Notes under the pieces: generated by a model
The model's input: the letters and a program-made list of their open reading frames with translations, nothing else
Databases searched by the model: none
What the model was told of the DNA's origin: nothing
Part shown: piece by piece, positions 7,728 to 16,892 of the stretch
Position numbering within the stretch: the first letter of the stretch is position 1
Layout of the letters: the number at the start of each line of letters is the position of its first letter
From: Chryseobacterium sp. Leaf405
GTDB lineage: Bacteria > Bacteroidota > Bacteroidia > Flavobacteriales > Weeksellaceae
DNA: 64,000 bases
Reading direction: 5' to 3'
NCBI RefSeq assembly: GCF_001425355.1
Contig: NZ_LMQN01000015.1
Coordinates: 942,702 to 1,006,701 of the forward strand
Translations under genes and position numbers: made by a program

Positions 7728-9530
7728 TTGATGAATAAAACGATTCTCATTTTAGTTTTCTTTTTAAGCAGTTTTTCTTTTTTTAACGCACAGGAGAAAA
7801 AAGATTCGCTGTATTATATAATTGAAAAATTTTCGGATAAAAGAAAAGTTACCAAGTTTATTCATCGTTTTATATTTCGTAGAGAAGCAGATTCGGCTTC
7901 CGTTAAATCTACTACTGAAAAACTGCCACAGGAGACTTACGATGGAAAATACATCAGAAACATTAAAATAGAAACCATTGACCCGTTCGGATATGGTTCC
8001 AAAGATAAAAAAGAAAAATCCAGATGGTACGATTGGTTTACAAATCATCTTCATTCTAATACGAGAATTTCTACCGTTAATAATTATTTACTTTTCGAAA
8101 AAGGAGAAGAATATAATGCCCAGAAAATCTACGAATCTGAACGTTTGCTCCGAACAATGCCTTTCATTAACAGAGTCAACATCAGTATTTCCGACAGTAC
8201 TTCGACCAAAGATTCTATTGATGTTATCGTAAAAGTTCTTGATTCTTGGAGTCTAAAACCAAGAGTCAGTTATTCGGGAAGTAAGATCGGATTGGGGGTT
8301 ACCGAAGAAAATATGCTCGGATTGGGACACGAATTGAATCTATTATACAGAAACGATTCTAAAGAAAAACAGGATTATCTTTTAGGAAGTTATACGGCGT
8401 ATAATCTTTTTGGTACTTATATCAATGCTCAGGTTTTGGGAGAACGGGATTTTTTTAAGAATGAAAGAATCAATTTCAATGTGAGGAGAGATTTTTTCTC
8501 ACCATTAACGAAATGGGCGGGTGGTTTTTCTTTTGAATATTTTATGCGAAACGTTACGCTTCCCATAGAAAATACGACGACTTTTCCTGAAGTTCAAATC
8601 AAAGTATACAGCCAGGATTTGTGGGGTGGTTATCAAATTCCTGTTTCATCAAATCCGGACGAGAAAATATCCAGTAATATCGCATTGATAGGAAGATTTC
8701 AGAATTATCAGTATAAAGACAGCCCAATAATCGATCAGTATCAATATTTCAGTTCATACAGCAGTTTTCTGATGTCTGCAGGATTTGTACAAAGAAAATT
8801 TTCTGTTCAGAAAAATATTTTTCAATATGATCTGCCAGAAGATATTTCCTACGGTAATTCTGCGACTCTTACCGGTGGTTTTTTGTCACGAAGCAATAAA
8901 ATGATCCCTTATGCTGGAATTTCTGCTTCGTATGGCGATTTTACTAATATTGGATATTTTAATGTAAAAGCTCAGTTCGGGAGGTTTTTTAATGAAGACA
9001 GACAAGATCGTGAGTCATTTCGTTTTGACGGAACATATTTTACCAATTTAATGGATTGGAAATTTGCCAAAGCAAGACATTTCTTTTCTCCGACATTAGC
9101 ATTGGGAAATCCGCAGCATAATTATTCTTACAGAGACAGGATTAATCTTACTTCAGGAGACGAATTTCCTGTTTATAACGGAGATTATATAGGAACTAAA
9201 AAATTGGTTTTAAGATATCAGCTTCAGCTTTTTATTAATAAAACCTGGAAGAATTTTCATTTCAGTCCATACATAACGGCAGCAGCAGGATGGTTAAGCA
9301 TGCCTGATGAAAAATTATTGAAAACAACGACCAATACGAAAATAGGAATCGGTGTTTTAATTAATAATCCGTACTTGGTTTTCAACAGAATTCAGGTTTC
9401 TTTTATGTATTATCCGCGTGTTCCGTTTGATAATAATTCAATTTTTGATTTCAACAGCAACCGAAATAATGTTTTGCCACTGAATGGCTTTGGAGCCGAT
9501 ATCCCACATTTTGTGAATTTCGGAAATTAA
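7728..9530 (+). CDS. Outer-membrane beta-barrel protein with POTRA-like N-terminus
   Basis: A 600-residue secreted protein (MMNKTILILVFFLSSFSFFNA signal). Residues about 70-170 (YIRNIKIETIDPFGYG ... RTMPFINRVNISISD ... DVIVKVLDSWSL) look like a POTRA-type module of the BamA/TamA superfamily, with its typical pattern of a two-strand domain preceding a barrel. The remainder is rich in alternating aromatic beta-strands ending in an aromatic-rich terminus, as expected for a barrel. The function is unknown; a role in insertion or transport at the outer membrane is inferred only. Either of the two consecutive ATG codons at 7728 and 7731 could be the start. Confidence 0.75.
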   Translation: MMNKTILILVFFLSSFSFFNAQEKKDSLYYIIEKFSDKRKVTKFIHRFIFRREADSASVKSTTEKLPQETYDGKYIRNIKIETIDPFGYGSKDKKEKSRWYDWFTNHLHSNTRISTVNNYLLFEKGEEYNAQKIYESERLLRTMPFINRVNISISDSTSTKDSIDVIVKVLDSWSLKPRVSYSGSKIGLGVTEENMLGLGHELNLLYRNDSKEKQDYLLGSYTAYNLFGTYINAQVLGERDFFKNERINFNVRRDFFSPLTKWAGGFSFEYFMRNVTLPIENTTTFPEVQIKVYSQDLWGGYQIPVSSNPDEKISSNIALIGRFQNYQYKDSPIIDQYQYFSSYSSFLMSAGFVQRKFSVQKNIFQYDLPEDISYGNSATLTGGFLSRSNKMIPYAGISASYGDFTNIGYFNVKAQFGRFFNEDRQDRESFRFDGTYFTNLMDWKFAKARHFFSPTLALGNPQHNYSYRDRINLTSGDEFPVYNGDYIGTKKLVLRYQLQLFINKTWKNFHFSPYITAAAGWLSMPDEKLLKTTTNTKIGIGVLINNPYLVFNRIQVSFMYYPRVPFDNNSIFDFNSNRNNVLPLNGFGADIPHFVNFGN

Positions 9531-9616
9531 TGAACGTAAATTAATACCAAAATCACAATTTAAAATTAATTTTTTGCTCTGTAAAATTAAGAATGAGGAA
9601 TTCTCTCGCATTTTCT

Positions 9617-9624
9617 TATCTTTG
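9617..9624 (+). promoter_or_regulatory. Putative -7 box of lepA
   Basis: TATCTTTG, a perfect TAnnTTTG match 20 bp upstream of the lepA ATG. It is the same octamer used in the tRNA promoter in this window. No clear -33 TTTG is visible. Confidence 0.5.
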
Positions 9625-9643
9625 CAAATTACATAGTTCTTAA

Positions 9644-11440
9644 ATGAAAAACATACGAAATTTTTGCATAATCGCTCATATCGACCACGGTAAAAGTACT
9701 TTGGCGGATCGTCTTTTGGAGTATACCAACACGGTGACCCAAAGAGAATTACAATCTCAGACGCTCGATGATATGGATTTGGAGAAAGAACGTGGAATTA
9801 CAATTAAATCTCACGCCATCCAGATGGATTATGAACTTAATGGAGAAAAATATATTCTAAACCTAATTGATACACCGGGACACGTAGATTTCTCTTACGA
9901 AGTTTCCCGTTCCATTGCTGCCTGCGAAGGGGCGCTTCTGATTGTAGATGCTGCACAAAGTATTCAGGCACAGACAATTAGTAATTTATATTTGGCGTTA
10001 GAAAATGACTTGGAAATTATTCCGATTCTTAATAAAATAGATCTTCCATCTGCTAATCCTGAAGAAGTTACCGACGAAATCATGGGATTGATTGGCTGTA
10101 AATATGAAGATGTTTTAAGAGTTTCAGGAAAAACGGGAGAAGGTGTTCATGATTTGCTTGAGCAGATCGTGAAAAGGGTTCCTGCTCCGGTTGGTGATCC
10201 TAATGCACCACTTCAGGCATTGATTTTTGACTCAGTTTACAATCCGTTCAGAGGAATTGAAGCTTATTTCAAAATTGTTAATGGAAGTATTTCTAAAAAC
10301 GAAAAAATCAAATTCTTCGCTACAGGAAAAGAATATGGTGCAGATGAGGTAGGAACTTTGAAACTAAAGCAGGTTCCGAAAAAAACAATTGAATGTGGTG
10401 ACGTAGGGTATCTTATTTCCGGAATTAAAGATGCACGAGAAGTAAAAGTAGGTGATACAATTACTTCATTTGTAAATCCTGCAGCAGCTGCAATTGATGG
10501 ATTTGAAGAAGTAAAACCAATGGTTTTTGCGGGTATTTATCCTATTGAATCTGAGGATTTTGAAGAGTTGAGATTTTCATTGGAAAAATTAAGACTGAAT
10601 GATGCTTCTTTAGTTTTCGAACCTGAAAGTTCAGCGGCACTTGGTTTCGGTTTCCGTTGCGGATTCTTAGGAATGCTTCACATGGAAATCGTTCAGGAAC
10701 GTCTTGAAAGAGAGTTTAATATGAACGTAATTACCACGGTTCCCAACGTTTCATATCACGGATATTCTAAAAAAGATCCTGAAACTACAATTTTAATCAA
10801 CAACCCATCTGAAATGATTGATCCCAATCTTTTAGATCGAGTTGAAGAGCCATATATTAAAGCTTCTATCATTACAAAATCTGATTTTGTGGGTGCTGTA
10901 ATGACGCTTTGTATCGAGAAAAGAGGTGAAATCGTCAATCAGTCTTACTTAACTGCAGATAGAGTAGAATTAACTTTTAATATGCCGTTGGCTGAGGTCG
11001 TTTTTGACTTTTACGACCGTCTGAAATCTATTTCTAAAGGATATGCATCTTTCGATTATTCACCGATCGGAATGCGTTCTTCTAAATTGGTTAAGATGGA
11101 TATTTTGATTAACGGAGACATGGTAGATGCATTATCTTCATTAATTCACGATTCAAATGCTTTTTACATCGGTAAAAAGATGTGTGAGAAACTTCGAGAA
11201 CTGATTCCTAGGCAGCAGTTTGATATTGCGGTTCAGGCAGCATTAGGAGCGAAAGTTATCGCAAGAGAAACGATTAAAGCATTAAGAAAAGACGTTACCG
11301 CAAAATGTTACGGAGGAGATATTTCCAGAAAGAGAAAGCTTCTTGAGAAACAGAAAGAAGGTAAGAAGAAAATGAAGCAGATTGGTAGAGTGGAAGTACC
11401 GCAATCGGCATTTATGGCTGTTTTAAAACTAAACGATTAA
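9644..11440 (+). CDS. lepA: Elongation factor 4 (LepA)
   Basis: A 598-residue translational GTPase of full length. The P-loop AHIDHGKST is near residues 11-19, the switch [10 protein letters not shown] and the G4 motif NKIDLP follow, and the C-terminus carries the LepA-specific lysine-rich segment ([22 protein letters not shown]). LepA acts on ribosomes during stress and initiation. No operon partner is apparent; a strong terminator follows directly. Confidence 0.97.
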   Translation: MKNIRNFCIIAHIDHGKSTLADRLLEYTNTVTQRELQSQTLDDMDLEKERGITIKSHAIQMDYELNGEKYILNLIDTPGHVDFSYEVSRSIAACEGALLIVDAAQSIQAQTISNLYLALENDLEIIPILNKIDLPSANPEEVTDEIMGLIGCKYEDVLRVSGKTGEGVHDLLEQIVKRVPAPVGDPNAPLQALIFDSVYNPFRGIEAYFKIVNGSISKNEKIKFFATGKEYGADEVGTLKLKQVPKKTIECGDVGYLISGIKDAREVKVGDTITSFVNPAAAAIDGFEEVKPMVFAGIYPIESEDFEELRFSLEKLRLNDASLVFEPESSAALGFGFRCGFLGMLHMEIVQERLEREFNMNVITTVPNVSYHGYSKKDPETTILINNPSEMIDPNLLDRVEEPYIKASIITKSDFVGAVMTLCIEKRGEIVNQSYLTADRVELTFNMPLAEVVFDFYDRLKSISKGYASFDYSPIGMRSSKLVKMDILINGDMVDALSSLIHDSNAFYIGKKMCEKLRELIPRQQFDIAVQAALGAKVIARETIKALRKDVTAKCYGGDISRKRKLLEKQKEGKKKMKQIGRVEVPQSAFMAVLKLND

Positions 11441-11443
11441 TAT

Positions 11444-11482
11444 AAAAAAAGACCGATAGAAAAAATTATCGGTCTTTTTTTT
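11444..11482. terminator. Bidirectional terminator after lepA
   Basis: Stem GACCGATA (11451-11458) pairs with TATCGGTC (11467-11474), extended by A/T arms, giving U-tracts on both strands between convergent genes. Confidence 0.88.
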
Positions 11483-11691
11483 CAAATATTTCTCTGTTTC
11501 TCTATGAGGTTTTTCTGAATAGCTAAAGCTCCCAATCCTAGGACAACTTCTGCAATTCCCAAAATTCTCACTAAGTTGATTCCGCAAGCAAGGCAATCCG
11601 GTTCCGGGAAAGGTTTTTTCCCTACTACAATAATTAAAACTCCGCCAATAATAATGATGATTACGATAAAGGCTCTTAATAATGTTTTCAT
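11482..11691 (-). CDS. Small two-helix membrane protein
   Basis: A 69-residue protein with two hydrophobic helices (IVIIIIIGGVLIIVV and a C-terminal ILGIAEVVLGLGALAI) joined by a loop containing PEPDCLACG, whose two cysteines are separated by two residues (CLAC). The family is not recognised. The CxxC loop might bind metal or form a disulfide. It is convergent with lepA and has no obvious operon partner. Confidence 0.6.
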   Translation of the reverse strand: MKTLLRAFIVIIIIIGGVLIIVVGKKPFPEPDCLACGINLVRILGIAEVVLGLGALAIQKNLIEKQRNI

Positions 11692-11823
11692 GATGGTATA
11701 AATTAGTTTATTGCCTACATTTTAGGTTTTCGGCGTTACCTTTTATTTATACCAAATTTCATTATAACTGTCAATAAATCAGTACGTAAAATCACTATTT
11801 CGTAGCAGTATTTTCCCGATAAA

Positions 11824-12444
11824 TTATTTTTTACGGGTATATTTAATTTCCATAGTTTTGAATTCTTTTCCGGTTTTAGAATCGGGACCGTACATTTCCA
11901 TTTTCTGGGTATTGTCATCAATAAAAGTGAAAACTTCTCTGAAATTACAGTCTTTTCCCGGTCTTGAAGGATCGGTCATTTTTCCTTTAAATTCAATAGA
12001 TTTTGTGGATGAATTCCAATCACCTTCTCCGTTCATTATTCCCGTTCCCATATTGTCGACCCATGTACTTACAAATTTTTTCTTGGAATTGTCGTAGCCA
12101 ACAATACTCATTCCCTCAAAAGGCATTCTCATAAAATCTCCTTTATGTTCACTTACCTGATAGCGACCGTCCATGATCATTTTGTTAGTTGTTTCAGATG
12201 TACTCATCATAGGTTTTCCTCCATTTTCCATCCACATCGTATTTTCGCCTACCCACGCGCCGTCAGCTTTTGCCAACATTTTCTGCATTTCTCCCGGAGT
12301 TGCATATTCCATCCAGGCTTTTGTAGCGGTTGCAGAATCTACGGGTTTCCACTCTTCAGATTTTTCTGTTTTTACATCCATTTTCACTTTATCACAGGCA
12401 ATGAATAGAAAAGCAGTATAAACTGCAAAGAATAAATTTTTCAT
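11824..12444 (-). CDS. DUF1579 lipoprotein
   Basis: A 206-residue lipoprotein: signal peptide MKNLFFAVYTAFLFIAC with lipidation Cys at residue 17. The mature domain (GAWVGENTMWMENGGKP, GRYQVSEHKGDFMRMPFEG, GYDNSKKKFVSTWVDNMGTG) has the pattern of DUF1579, a small lipocalin-like beta-barrel of unknown function common in secreted bacterial proteins. It is a single gene with no clear operon partners. Confidence 0.8.
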   Translation of the reverse strand: MKNLFFAVYTAFLFIACDKVKMDVKTEKSEEWKPVDSATATKAWMEYATPGEMQKMLAKADGAWVGENTMWMENGGKPMMSTSETTNKMIMDGRYQVSEHKGDFMRMPFEGMSIVGYDNSKKKFVSTWVDNMGTGIMNGEGDWNSSTKSIEFKGKMTDPSRPGKDCNFREVFTFIDDNTQKMEMYGPDSKTGKEFKTMEIKYTRKK

Positions 12445-12508
12445 AATTATTTAGTTTTAAGTTGATTATAAATTTAATTAAAATATTTTAATCATAAATA
12501 ATAAATAT

Positions 12509-12532
12509 AGGCCAGAAGAAATCTTCTGACCT
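12509..12532 (-). terminator. Terminator-like hairpin after the beta-helix gene
   Basis: An 11-bp near-perfect inverted repeat (AGGCCAGAAGA at 12509-12519 and TCTTCTGACCT at 12522-12532) separated by 2 bp, so the terminal pairs must open. On the minus strand it is followed by an A/T-rich tract and lies just past the stop of the beta-helix gene. Confidence 0.6.
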
Positions 12533-12553
12533 ATTAAATTGATCACTATTTTT

Positions 12554-14689
12554 TTAGATTATGGATATTACAGGTGGGCTAAAAACACATTGAACATCTG
12601 AGAGAGAAGCTGGGAGAAGTTCATTTAAGTAAAATGTATCGCCATTTTTACATCCGGTTATCCTGTAAGAAATTTGTGTATTTGGAATTTCAATATATTG
12701 ACCGGTTGTCAGTTTTTGAGGCATATTTGTGGTGATAAAATTATTGCCGGCAGTTCCTGATATTGTTACACCCGAAAGAAAATTCGGCGTACCAAGTGTA
12801 CCACTTTTAGTTACAACATTTAGTTGATTATTCATATCAATAAAGGTTTGACCTTGGGAAAAAGTTCCGACTTTATCCACAAGATTAGATTTCATGTAAT
12901 ATGGAAAGATTATTGGATCTTCTTCGGAAAAAGTGAAATATGTCACATCTGTAGCAACTAAAGTATTAAGTTGGCTCATATTTTCAAAGTTCAAACCTGC
13001 AGTAAAGGCATTTCTATTCGATGTTGGAGGAAAGTAGTCTTTGTTAGGTACTATAGCAACGATTAAGGAATCTCCACCTTTGGTAAATAATGTTGCCATT
13101 GTCTCTTTTACATATGGCGAAACGACATTACTACCTTCAATATGAAAAATATTAAAAAATACATTTGCAGTAAAAACATCTAGTCTGTTTTTAATTTTAA
13201 AAGTAGCTCCAAGATATTCTGGTACAGAATTAAAAGCAAAGGTAAATCCTCCATAAAAATGATTGTAACTTGAATTGCCATTTCCTTTACTTTCATATTG
13301 CTCACCATCGATTAGCATAGATTTTGGACTTACGGGAAGCTTTTTGAAATCGTAATTGTCTAAAGTATTATTAAGGAGATATGATGAACCATCTGTATCC
13401 GAAAACTTAATGACCGTTCCATTTTTTTTAGCTTCTTCATTTAAGAAAATATTTGGCTTTACAGCATTATTCTCAACAATTTCACAAGCATGAACAGATA
13501 GCAGAATATCATCCTTATTTATTATCTGGACACCCGTAAGATTGAATTTAATTTGCTCAGGATTAGGAGGAGTTGGAGGATACATTCCGTCCATATTATT
13601 TCCAAAAATTTCTACTTTGTTTCTATTAGATAAAGCTGTAGTTGCTGGTTTGTAAATGTAATCTCCATTAATATCCTTTCTCAATGAAGATATATAAACG
13701 GCATTGCTTGCCATCCCTTCAAAGTGATTACCAAAAAACTGAACAGCTGCGTTGTCTATTTCTATGTCAATACTATAAAAGTCAGTATTAAGGGAATTAT
13801 AAGAGTAAGGAATTGAACCTTCGAAATTGTTGTCAATAATTCTGACCAGATCTTTTGCGAAATATCCGTAAATAACTCTTGAATTGTTATGGCATTTATT
13901 GTTTTCAAAAAGAAATCCCCAAGACATATTGCGTTGTTCATCATCGTCTGCAAAACCGAAATATAGACATTCATCATTCAGAGAAAATGCACAACCTGTA
14001 ATTTGTACAGACGCAACATTATAAGCAGTTGCACTTTTAAATGATATAGCACGATTGAAACCTCTGAAATGACAATCTCTGACAATGAAGGGCCATGTTG
14101 GTCCGTTAAATTCAGATTTGAAATCAATAGCATAGGTTGTTCCTGGGGTTTCTATTGTTTCGACCCTTCCTTCTTTTGATAAAAATTGTATAGACTCTAT
14201 AAAGATAGGATCTGTTACTGTATTTTTAAATACAAAGCCACTGCTGTTTTTAGGAATAATTAGAGAGCATCCTGAAAACGGAGAGTGAGGCTGTTGATTA
14301 CTGTTCCATACTTTCCACCAACTTTCTTCTCTTAATAGAGAACCTGCTCCAATGAATTTCACACCACCTCTTGAGTTTTCGATAGGAGTATTAAGAAGGT
14401 AGTTTCCGGGCGGAAAGAATAATGTTTTTTGAGATGTTCTCTCGCAAAAGTCTACTGCTTTCTGAATGGCTTCCGAATCATCTGTCAACCCATCTCCAAC
14501 AGCGCCAAACATTTTTACAGTAATGTAGTCATTTAATACTCTTTTGTAATATGTATGCTCATGCTGAATATAAATTATATGATCACAAAGACTATCGTCC
14601 ATAGGTGTAGTATTATCATACCACGTTTCCGTTTGTACATACCTGCTTTGTTCACCGGTGTATTTGTCAATAATTAATAAATCGTTCAT
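12554..14689 (-). CDS. Pectate-lyase-3/tailspike-like right-handed beta-helix protein
   Basis: A 711-residue protein. Residues about 57-80 (VKMFGAVGDGLTDDSEAIQKAVDFC) are the entry motif of the pectate_lyase_3 fold found in polysaccharide lyases, GH28-like enzymes and phage tailspikes. It is followed by FFPPGNYLL and many short beta-helix turns, with asparagine ladders such as NNKCHNNSR. There is no signal peptide or T9SS tail, which is unusual for a secreted lyase and more like a phage tail fibre. The C-terminal ~250 residues are a beta-rich region I do not recognise. No phage structural genes adjoin it. Enzymatic activity is not demonstrable from the sequence. Confidence 0.75.
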   Translation of the reverse strand: MNDLLIIDKYTGEQSRYVQTETWYDNTTPMDDSLCDHIIYIQHEHTYYKRVLNDYITVKMFGAVGDGLTDDSEAIQKAVDFCERTSQKTLFFPPGNYLLNTPIENSRGGVKFIGAGSLLREESWWKVWNSNQQPHSPFSGCSLIIPKNSSGFVFKNTVTDPIFIESIQFLSKEGRVETIETPGTTYAIDFKSEFNGPTWPFIVRDCHFRGFNRAISFKSATAYNVASVQITGCAFSLNDECLYFGFADDDEQRNMSWGFLFENNKCHNNSRVIYGYFAKDLVRIIDNNFEGSIPYSYNSLNTDFYSIDIEIDNAAVQFFGNHFEGMASNAVYISSLRKDINGDYIYKPATTALSNRNKVEIFGNNMDGMYPPTPPNPEQIKFNLTGVQIINKDDILLSVHACEIVENNAVKPNIFLNEEAKKNGTVIKFSDTDGSSYLLNNTLDNYDFKKLPVSPKSMLIDGEQYESKGNGNSSYNHFYGGFTFAFNSVPEYLGATFKIKNRLDVFTANVFFNIFHIEGSNVVSPYVKETMATLFTKGGDSLIVAIVPNKDYFPPTSNRNAFTAGLNFENMSQLNTLVATDVTYFTFSEEDPIIFPYYMKSNLVDKVGTFSQGQTFIDMNNQLNVVTKSGTLGTPNFLSGVTISGTAGNNFITTNMPQKLTTGQYIEIPNTQISYRITGCKNGDTFYLNELLPASLSDVQCVFSPPVISII

Positions 14690-14837
14690 TTTTTTTAAAT
14701 TAAATTGTTAATTAGTGTTGTTTATTCTGCAGAATAATTAAATTTCTATAGCAAAAATAATTGCGGAAAGCGACAAAACTCGACGTGTTAAAATAAAAAT
14801 TCACAATTTAATTTAGGTTTACATTTAATAAAAAACG

Positions 14838-14845
14838 TAATTTTG
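14838..14845 (+). promoter_or_regulatory. Putative -7 box of the NrtR-like regulator gene
   Basis: TAATTTTG matches TAnnTTTG and ends inside the 19-bp near-palindrome at 14843-14861. A repressor bound there would block the promoter, which suggests autoregulation. The -33 element is not obvious. Confidence 0.45.
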
Positions 14846-14861
14846 TGTATTCACAACGCAA
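14843..14861 (+). promoter_or_regulatory. Predicted NrtR-like operator, copy 1
   Basis: TTGTGTATTCACAACGCAA, a 19-bp near-palindrome (TTGTGT-N7-ACGCAA). It overlaps the -7 box of the regulator gene itself. Three similar sites occur within the next 2.1 kb, all upstream of ADP-ribose locus genes. Confidence 0.55.
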
Positions 14862-14870
14862 ATTAATCAA

Positions 14871-15566
14871 ATGGAGTCTCAAAAAAAATTACAGGATATA
14901 AAAGTTGCTGTAGACGCAGTTATTTTCGGATATTTTGACAAAAAAGATCTTCAGCTTCTGTTGATTAAAAGAAAAATTGCACCTTTCAAAGGGGGTTGGG
15001 CGCTTCCTGGAGGTCTTGTTCTTGACGATGAAAATCTGGATGATGCAGTAAAAAGAGAACTTCACGAAGAAGCAGGTATAAAACCCGATTTTCTGGAGCA
15101 GCTTTATACTTTTGGCAATGTCGGTCGCGATCCCCGAAATCGTGTAGTTTCTGTTGCTTATTTGGGGCTTGTAAATCCGTCTTACCACGAATTGTTTGCT
15201 GATTCTGATGCAGACGATGCCCAGTGGTTCAGTGTCAATCAACTTCCGAAACTGGCTTTTGATCATCAAAGTATTATCGATATTGCGCTCAAAAGACTTC
15301 GTACAAAAATTCAGTATCAGCCGATTGGTTTTAATCTTTTGAATGATGAGTTTGCTTTTTCTGATTTGGAAAATTTGTATAAAACCATTATCGGAAAAGA
15401 AATTGATCGTAGAAATTTCCGAAAAAAAATCATGAGCTACGGACTTTTGAATGAAACCAATAATCTTAAAAAAGAAGGCAGCGGAAGACCCGGAAAATTA
15501 TTTACTTTCAATCAGGAGAAATATAAAGAATGGGAAGAACAAGGATTTTACTTTGAGATTAAATAG
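14871..15566 (+). CDS. NrtR-family Nudix/winged-helix transcriptional regulator
   Basis: A 231-residue protein combining an N-terminal Nudix domain and a C-terminal winged helix (about residues 150-225, with RNFRKKIMSYGLL and GRPGKLF), the architecture of NrtR. NrtR proteins sense ADP-ribose or related NAD-derived ligands and repress NAD-metabolism genes. The Nudix box is fully intact (G48 x5 E54 x7 R62-E63-L64-x-E66-E67-x-G69-I70), so hydrolase activity may be retained, unlike some NrtRs that have lost it. It is the first gene of a large ADP-ribose-handling region, and a predicted operator overlaps its own promoter. AraR-type Nudix regulators share this layout, but the genomic context favours NAD/ADP-ribose. 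Confidence 0.85.
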   Translation: MESQKKLQDIKVAVDAVIFGYFDKKDLQLLLIKRKIAPFKGGWALPGGLVLDDENLDDAVKRELHEEAGIKPDFLEQLYTFGNVGRDPRNRVVSVAYLGLVNPSYHELFADSDADDAQWFSVNQLPKLAFDHQSIIDIALKRLRTKIQYQPIGFNLLNDEFAFSDLENLYKTIIGKEIDRRNFRKKIMSYGLLNETNNLKKEGSGRPGKLFTFNQEKYKEWEEQGFYFEIK

Positions 15567-15655
15567 CTCTCTAAACATCAATTTCCAACAAGAAATAATT
15601 TCTTGATTTGTATTAAAGAAAAATTTATATCTGAAAATCAATTGTTTAAATTTAT

Positions 15656-15674
15656 TAGTGTCAAATTAACGCAA
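15656..15674 (+). promoter_or_regulatory. Predicted NrtR-like operator, copy 2
   Basis: TAGTGTCAAATTAACGCAA, matching copy 3 at 15 of 19 positions and sharing GTGT and ACGCAA with copies 1 and 3. It lies upstream of the -33 element of the NADAR promoter. Confidence 0.5.
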
Positions 15675-15679
15675 ATAAA

Positions 15680-15712
15680 TTTGGATCGTAAAATCATATT
15701 TATTTACATTTG
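15680..15712 (+). promoter_or_regulatory. Putative promoter of the NADAR gene
   Basis: TTTG at 15680-15683, a 21-bp spacer, then TACATTTG at 15705-15712: both halves of the Bacteroidota promoter are present. Operator-like sites flank it (15656-15674) and overlap its -7 box (15710-15728). Confidence 0.6.
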
Positions 15713-15728
15713 TGTAATAATAACGCAA
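15710..15728 (+). promoter_or_regulatory. Predicted NrtR-like operator, copy 3
   Basis: TTGTGTAATAATAACGCAA, palindromic at 14 of 19 positions. It overlaps the end of the -7 box and the expected transcription start of the NADAR gene, a classical repressor position. Confidence 0.58.
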
Positions 15729-15730
15729 TC

Positions 15731-16274
15731 ATGAAATATACGGCAGAAAATATCATTGAAAGATTTAACGAAAAAGAAAAGTTAGACTTTTTTATTCTTT
15801 TGGGGACACACAGCGAAAGATGATATTACAAAATCATGTTTCAGTCAATGGTTTCCTTTTAAATTTAATGAAGATGGAATAAGTTATAAAACGGCGGAAC
15901 ATTACATGATGGCGGGAAAGGCAAAATTATTTGATGATCAGGAAGTTTTTAAAGAAATTTTAACGGCAGAAACCCCCAATCAGGCTAAAAGTCTAGGAAG
16001 AAAAGTTAAAAATTTTGATCCGAAAATTTGGGACGAGCACAAATATGAAATTGTAAAACAGGGAAATCTGTTGAAGTTTTCTCAGAATGAAAAGTTTAAA
16101 GAATTTTTGCTTTCAACAAATGATAAAATTCTGGTAGAGGCAAGTCCGTACGATACCATTTGGGGAATCGGAATGTTAGAAACAGATCCAAGAGCAGAAA
16201 ATCCACAGCAGTGGAATGGTGAAAACCTGTTGGGATTTGCTTTGATGGAGGTAAGAGATGAACTAAAAAGGTAA
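15731..16274 (+). pseudogene. NADAR-family protein, frameshifted in a T6 tract
   Basis: NADAR (DUF1768/YbiA-like) proteins are N-glycosidases of ADP-ribose-type substrates; some members reverse guanine ADP-ribosylation in nucleic acid and others act on riboflavin intermediates. The first 19 codons from the ATG at 15731 are in one frame (ending KEKLD) and the rest of the domain (FFWGHTAKDD, FSQWFPFKF, KTAEHYMMAGKAKLF, YDTIWGIGM, NLLGFALMEVRDEL) is in another. Reading the run of six T at 15788-15793 as five T joins them into a normal 180-residue protein. As given, translation stops soon after the tract. A real mutation, slippage-based phase variation or a homopolymer sequencing error are all possible. 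Confidence 0.82.
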
Positions 16275-16306
16275 AAACACGATAACCAAACACAAAATAC
16301 ACTATT

Positions 16307-16855
16307 ATGGAAAAGACAGAATTACACCCACAAATCTTTTTGATCGAAAATTTCCTTACAGATGAAGAATGCGATCATTACATTGGGCTTGCACAGGATC
16401 AGGTTTTTGAAGAAGCAAAAATTAATATGCACGGCCAGCAATTAATGAATAAAGGAGTAAGAAATAATGACAGATTGATGATTTTTAATGAAGATTTAGC
16501 CAAGGACCTTTTCGAAAAAGCAGCTGGCCTTCTTCCTAAGAATCATGACGATTATGAGATTTTAGATTTTAATGAAATGTTCAGGATTTATAAATATTCT
16601 CCGGGACAAAGATTTAAAATGTACCGTGACGGAAGCTATATCAGAAATGAAAATGAAAAAAGTTTTTACACTTTTATGATCTATCTGAATGATGATTTTG
16701 AAGGTGGAGAAACAGAATTCGAAAATTTATTTACAGTGGCTCCAAAGAAAGGATATGCATTGGTTTTTCATCATCCTTTAAGACACGAAGGAAAAACTTT
16801 AATCAGTGGTTTAAAGTATGTTTTAAGAACAGATGTAATGTATTCTAAAAGATAA
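16307..16855 (+). CDS. Prolyl-4-hydroxylase-like 2OG-Fe(II) oxygenase with altered iron motif
   Basis: A 182-residue double-stranded beta-helix protein of the P4H type (YKYSPGQRFKMYRDGSY, FYTFMIYLNDDFEGGETEF, KKGYALVFHHPLRHEG, KYVLRTDVMY). These enzymes normally bind iron through HxD...H and use 2-oxoglutarate to hydroxylate a protein or small molecule. Here the distal His (H160) and the C-terminal basic residues (K170, R174) are present, but the first ligand position reads Y106-R107-D108 instead of H-x-D. The codon is TAC, one transition from CAC. It may be inactive, use a changed metal site, or reflect an error. It lies 32 bp after the NADAR gene. Confidence 0.8.
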   Translation: MEKTELHPQIFLIENFLTDEECDHYIGLAQDQVFEEAKINMHGQQLMNKGVRNNDRLMIFNEDLAKDLFEKAAGLLPKNHDDYEILDFNEMFRIYKYSPGQRFKMYRDGSYIRNENEKSFYTFMIYLNDDFEGGETEFENLFTVAPKKGYALVFHHPLRHEGKTLISGLKYVLRTDVMYSKR

Positions 16856-16892
16856 TTTTAAAAAAATAAGGCAAAACTACGCGGTTTTAAAT

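Noticed and set aside
14889..15269. 126-residue minus-strand ORF inside the NrtR-like gene
   Set aside because: Antisense shadow of the intact Nudix domain.
16275..16306. A fifth operator before the 2OG-oxygenase-like gene (ACACGATAACCAAACACAA)
   Set aside because: Only the ACACAA half matches; the other half-site is absent, and the gene is close enough to NADAR to share its transcript.
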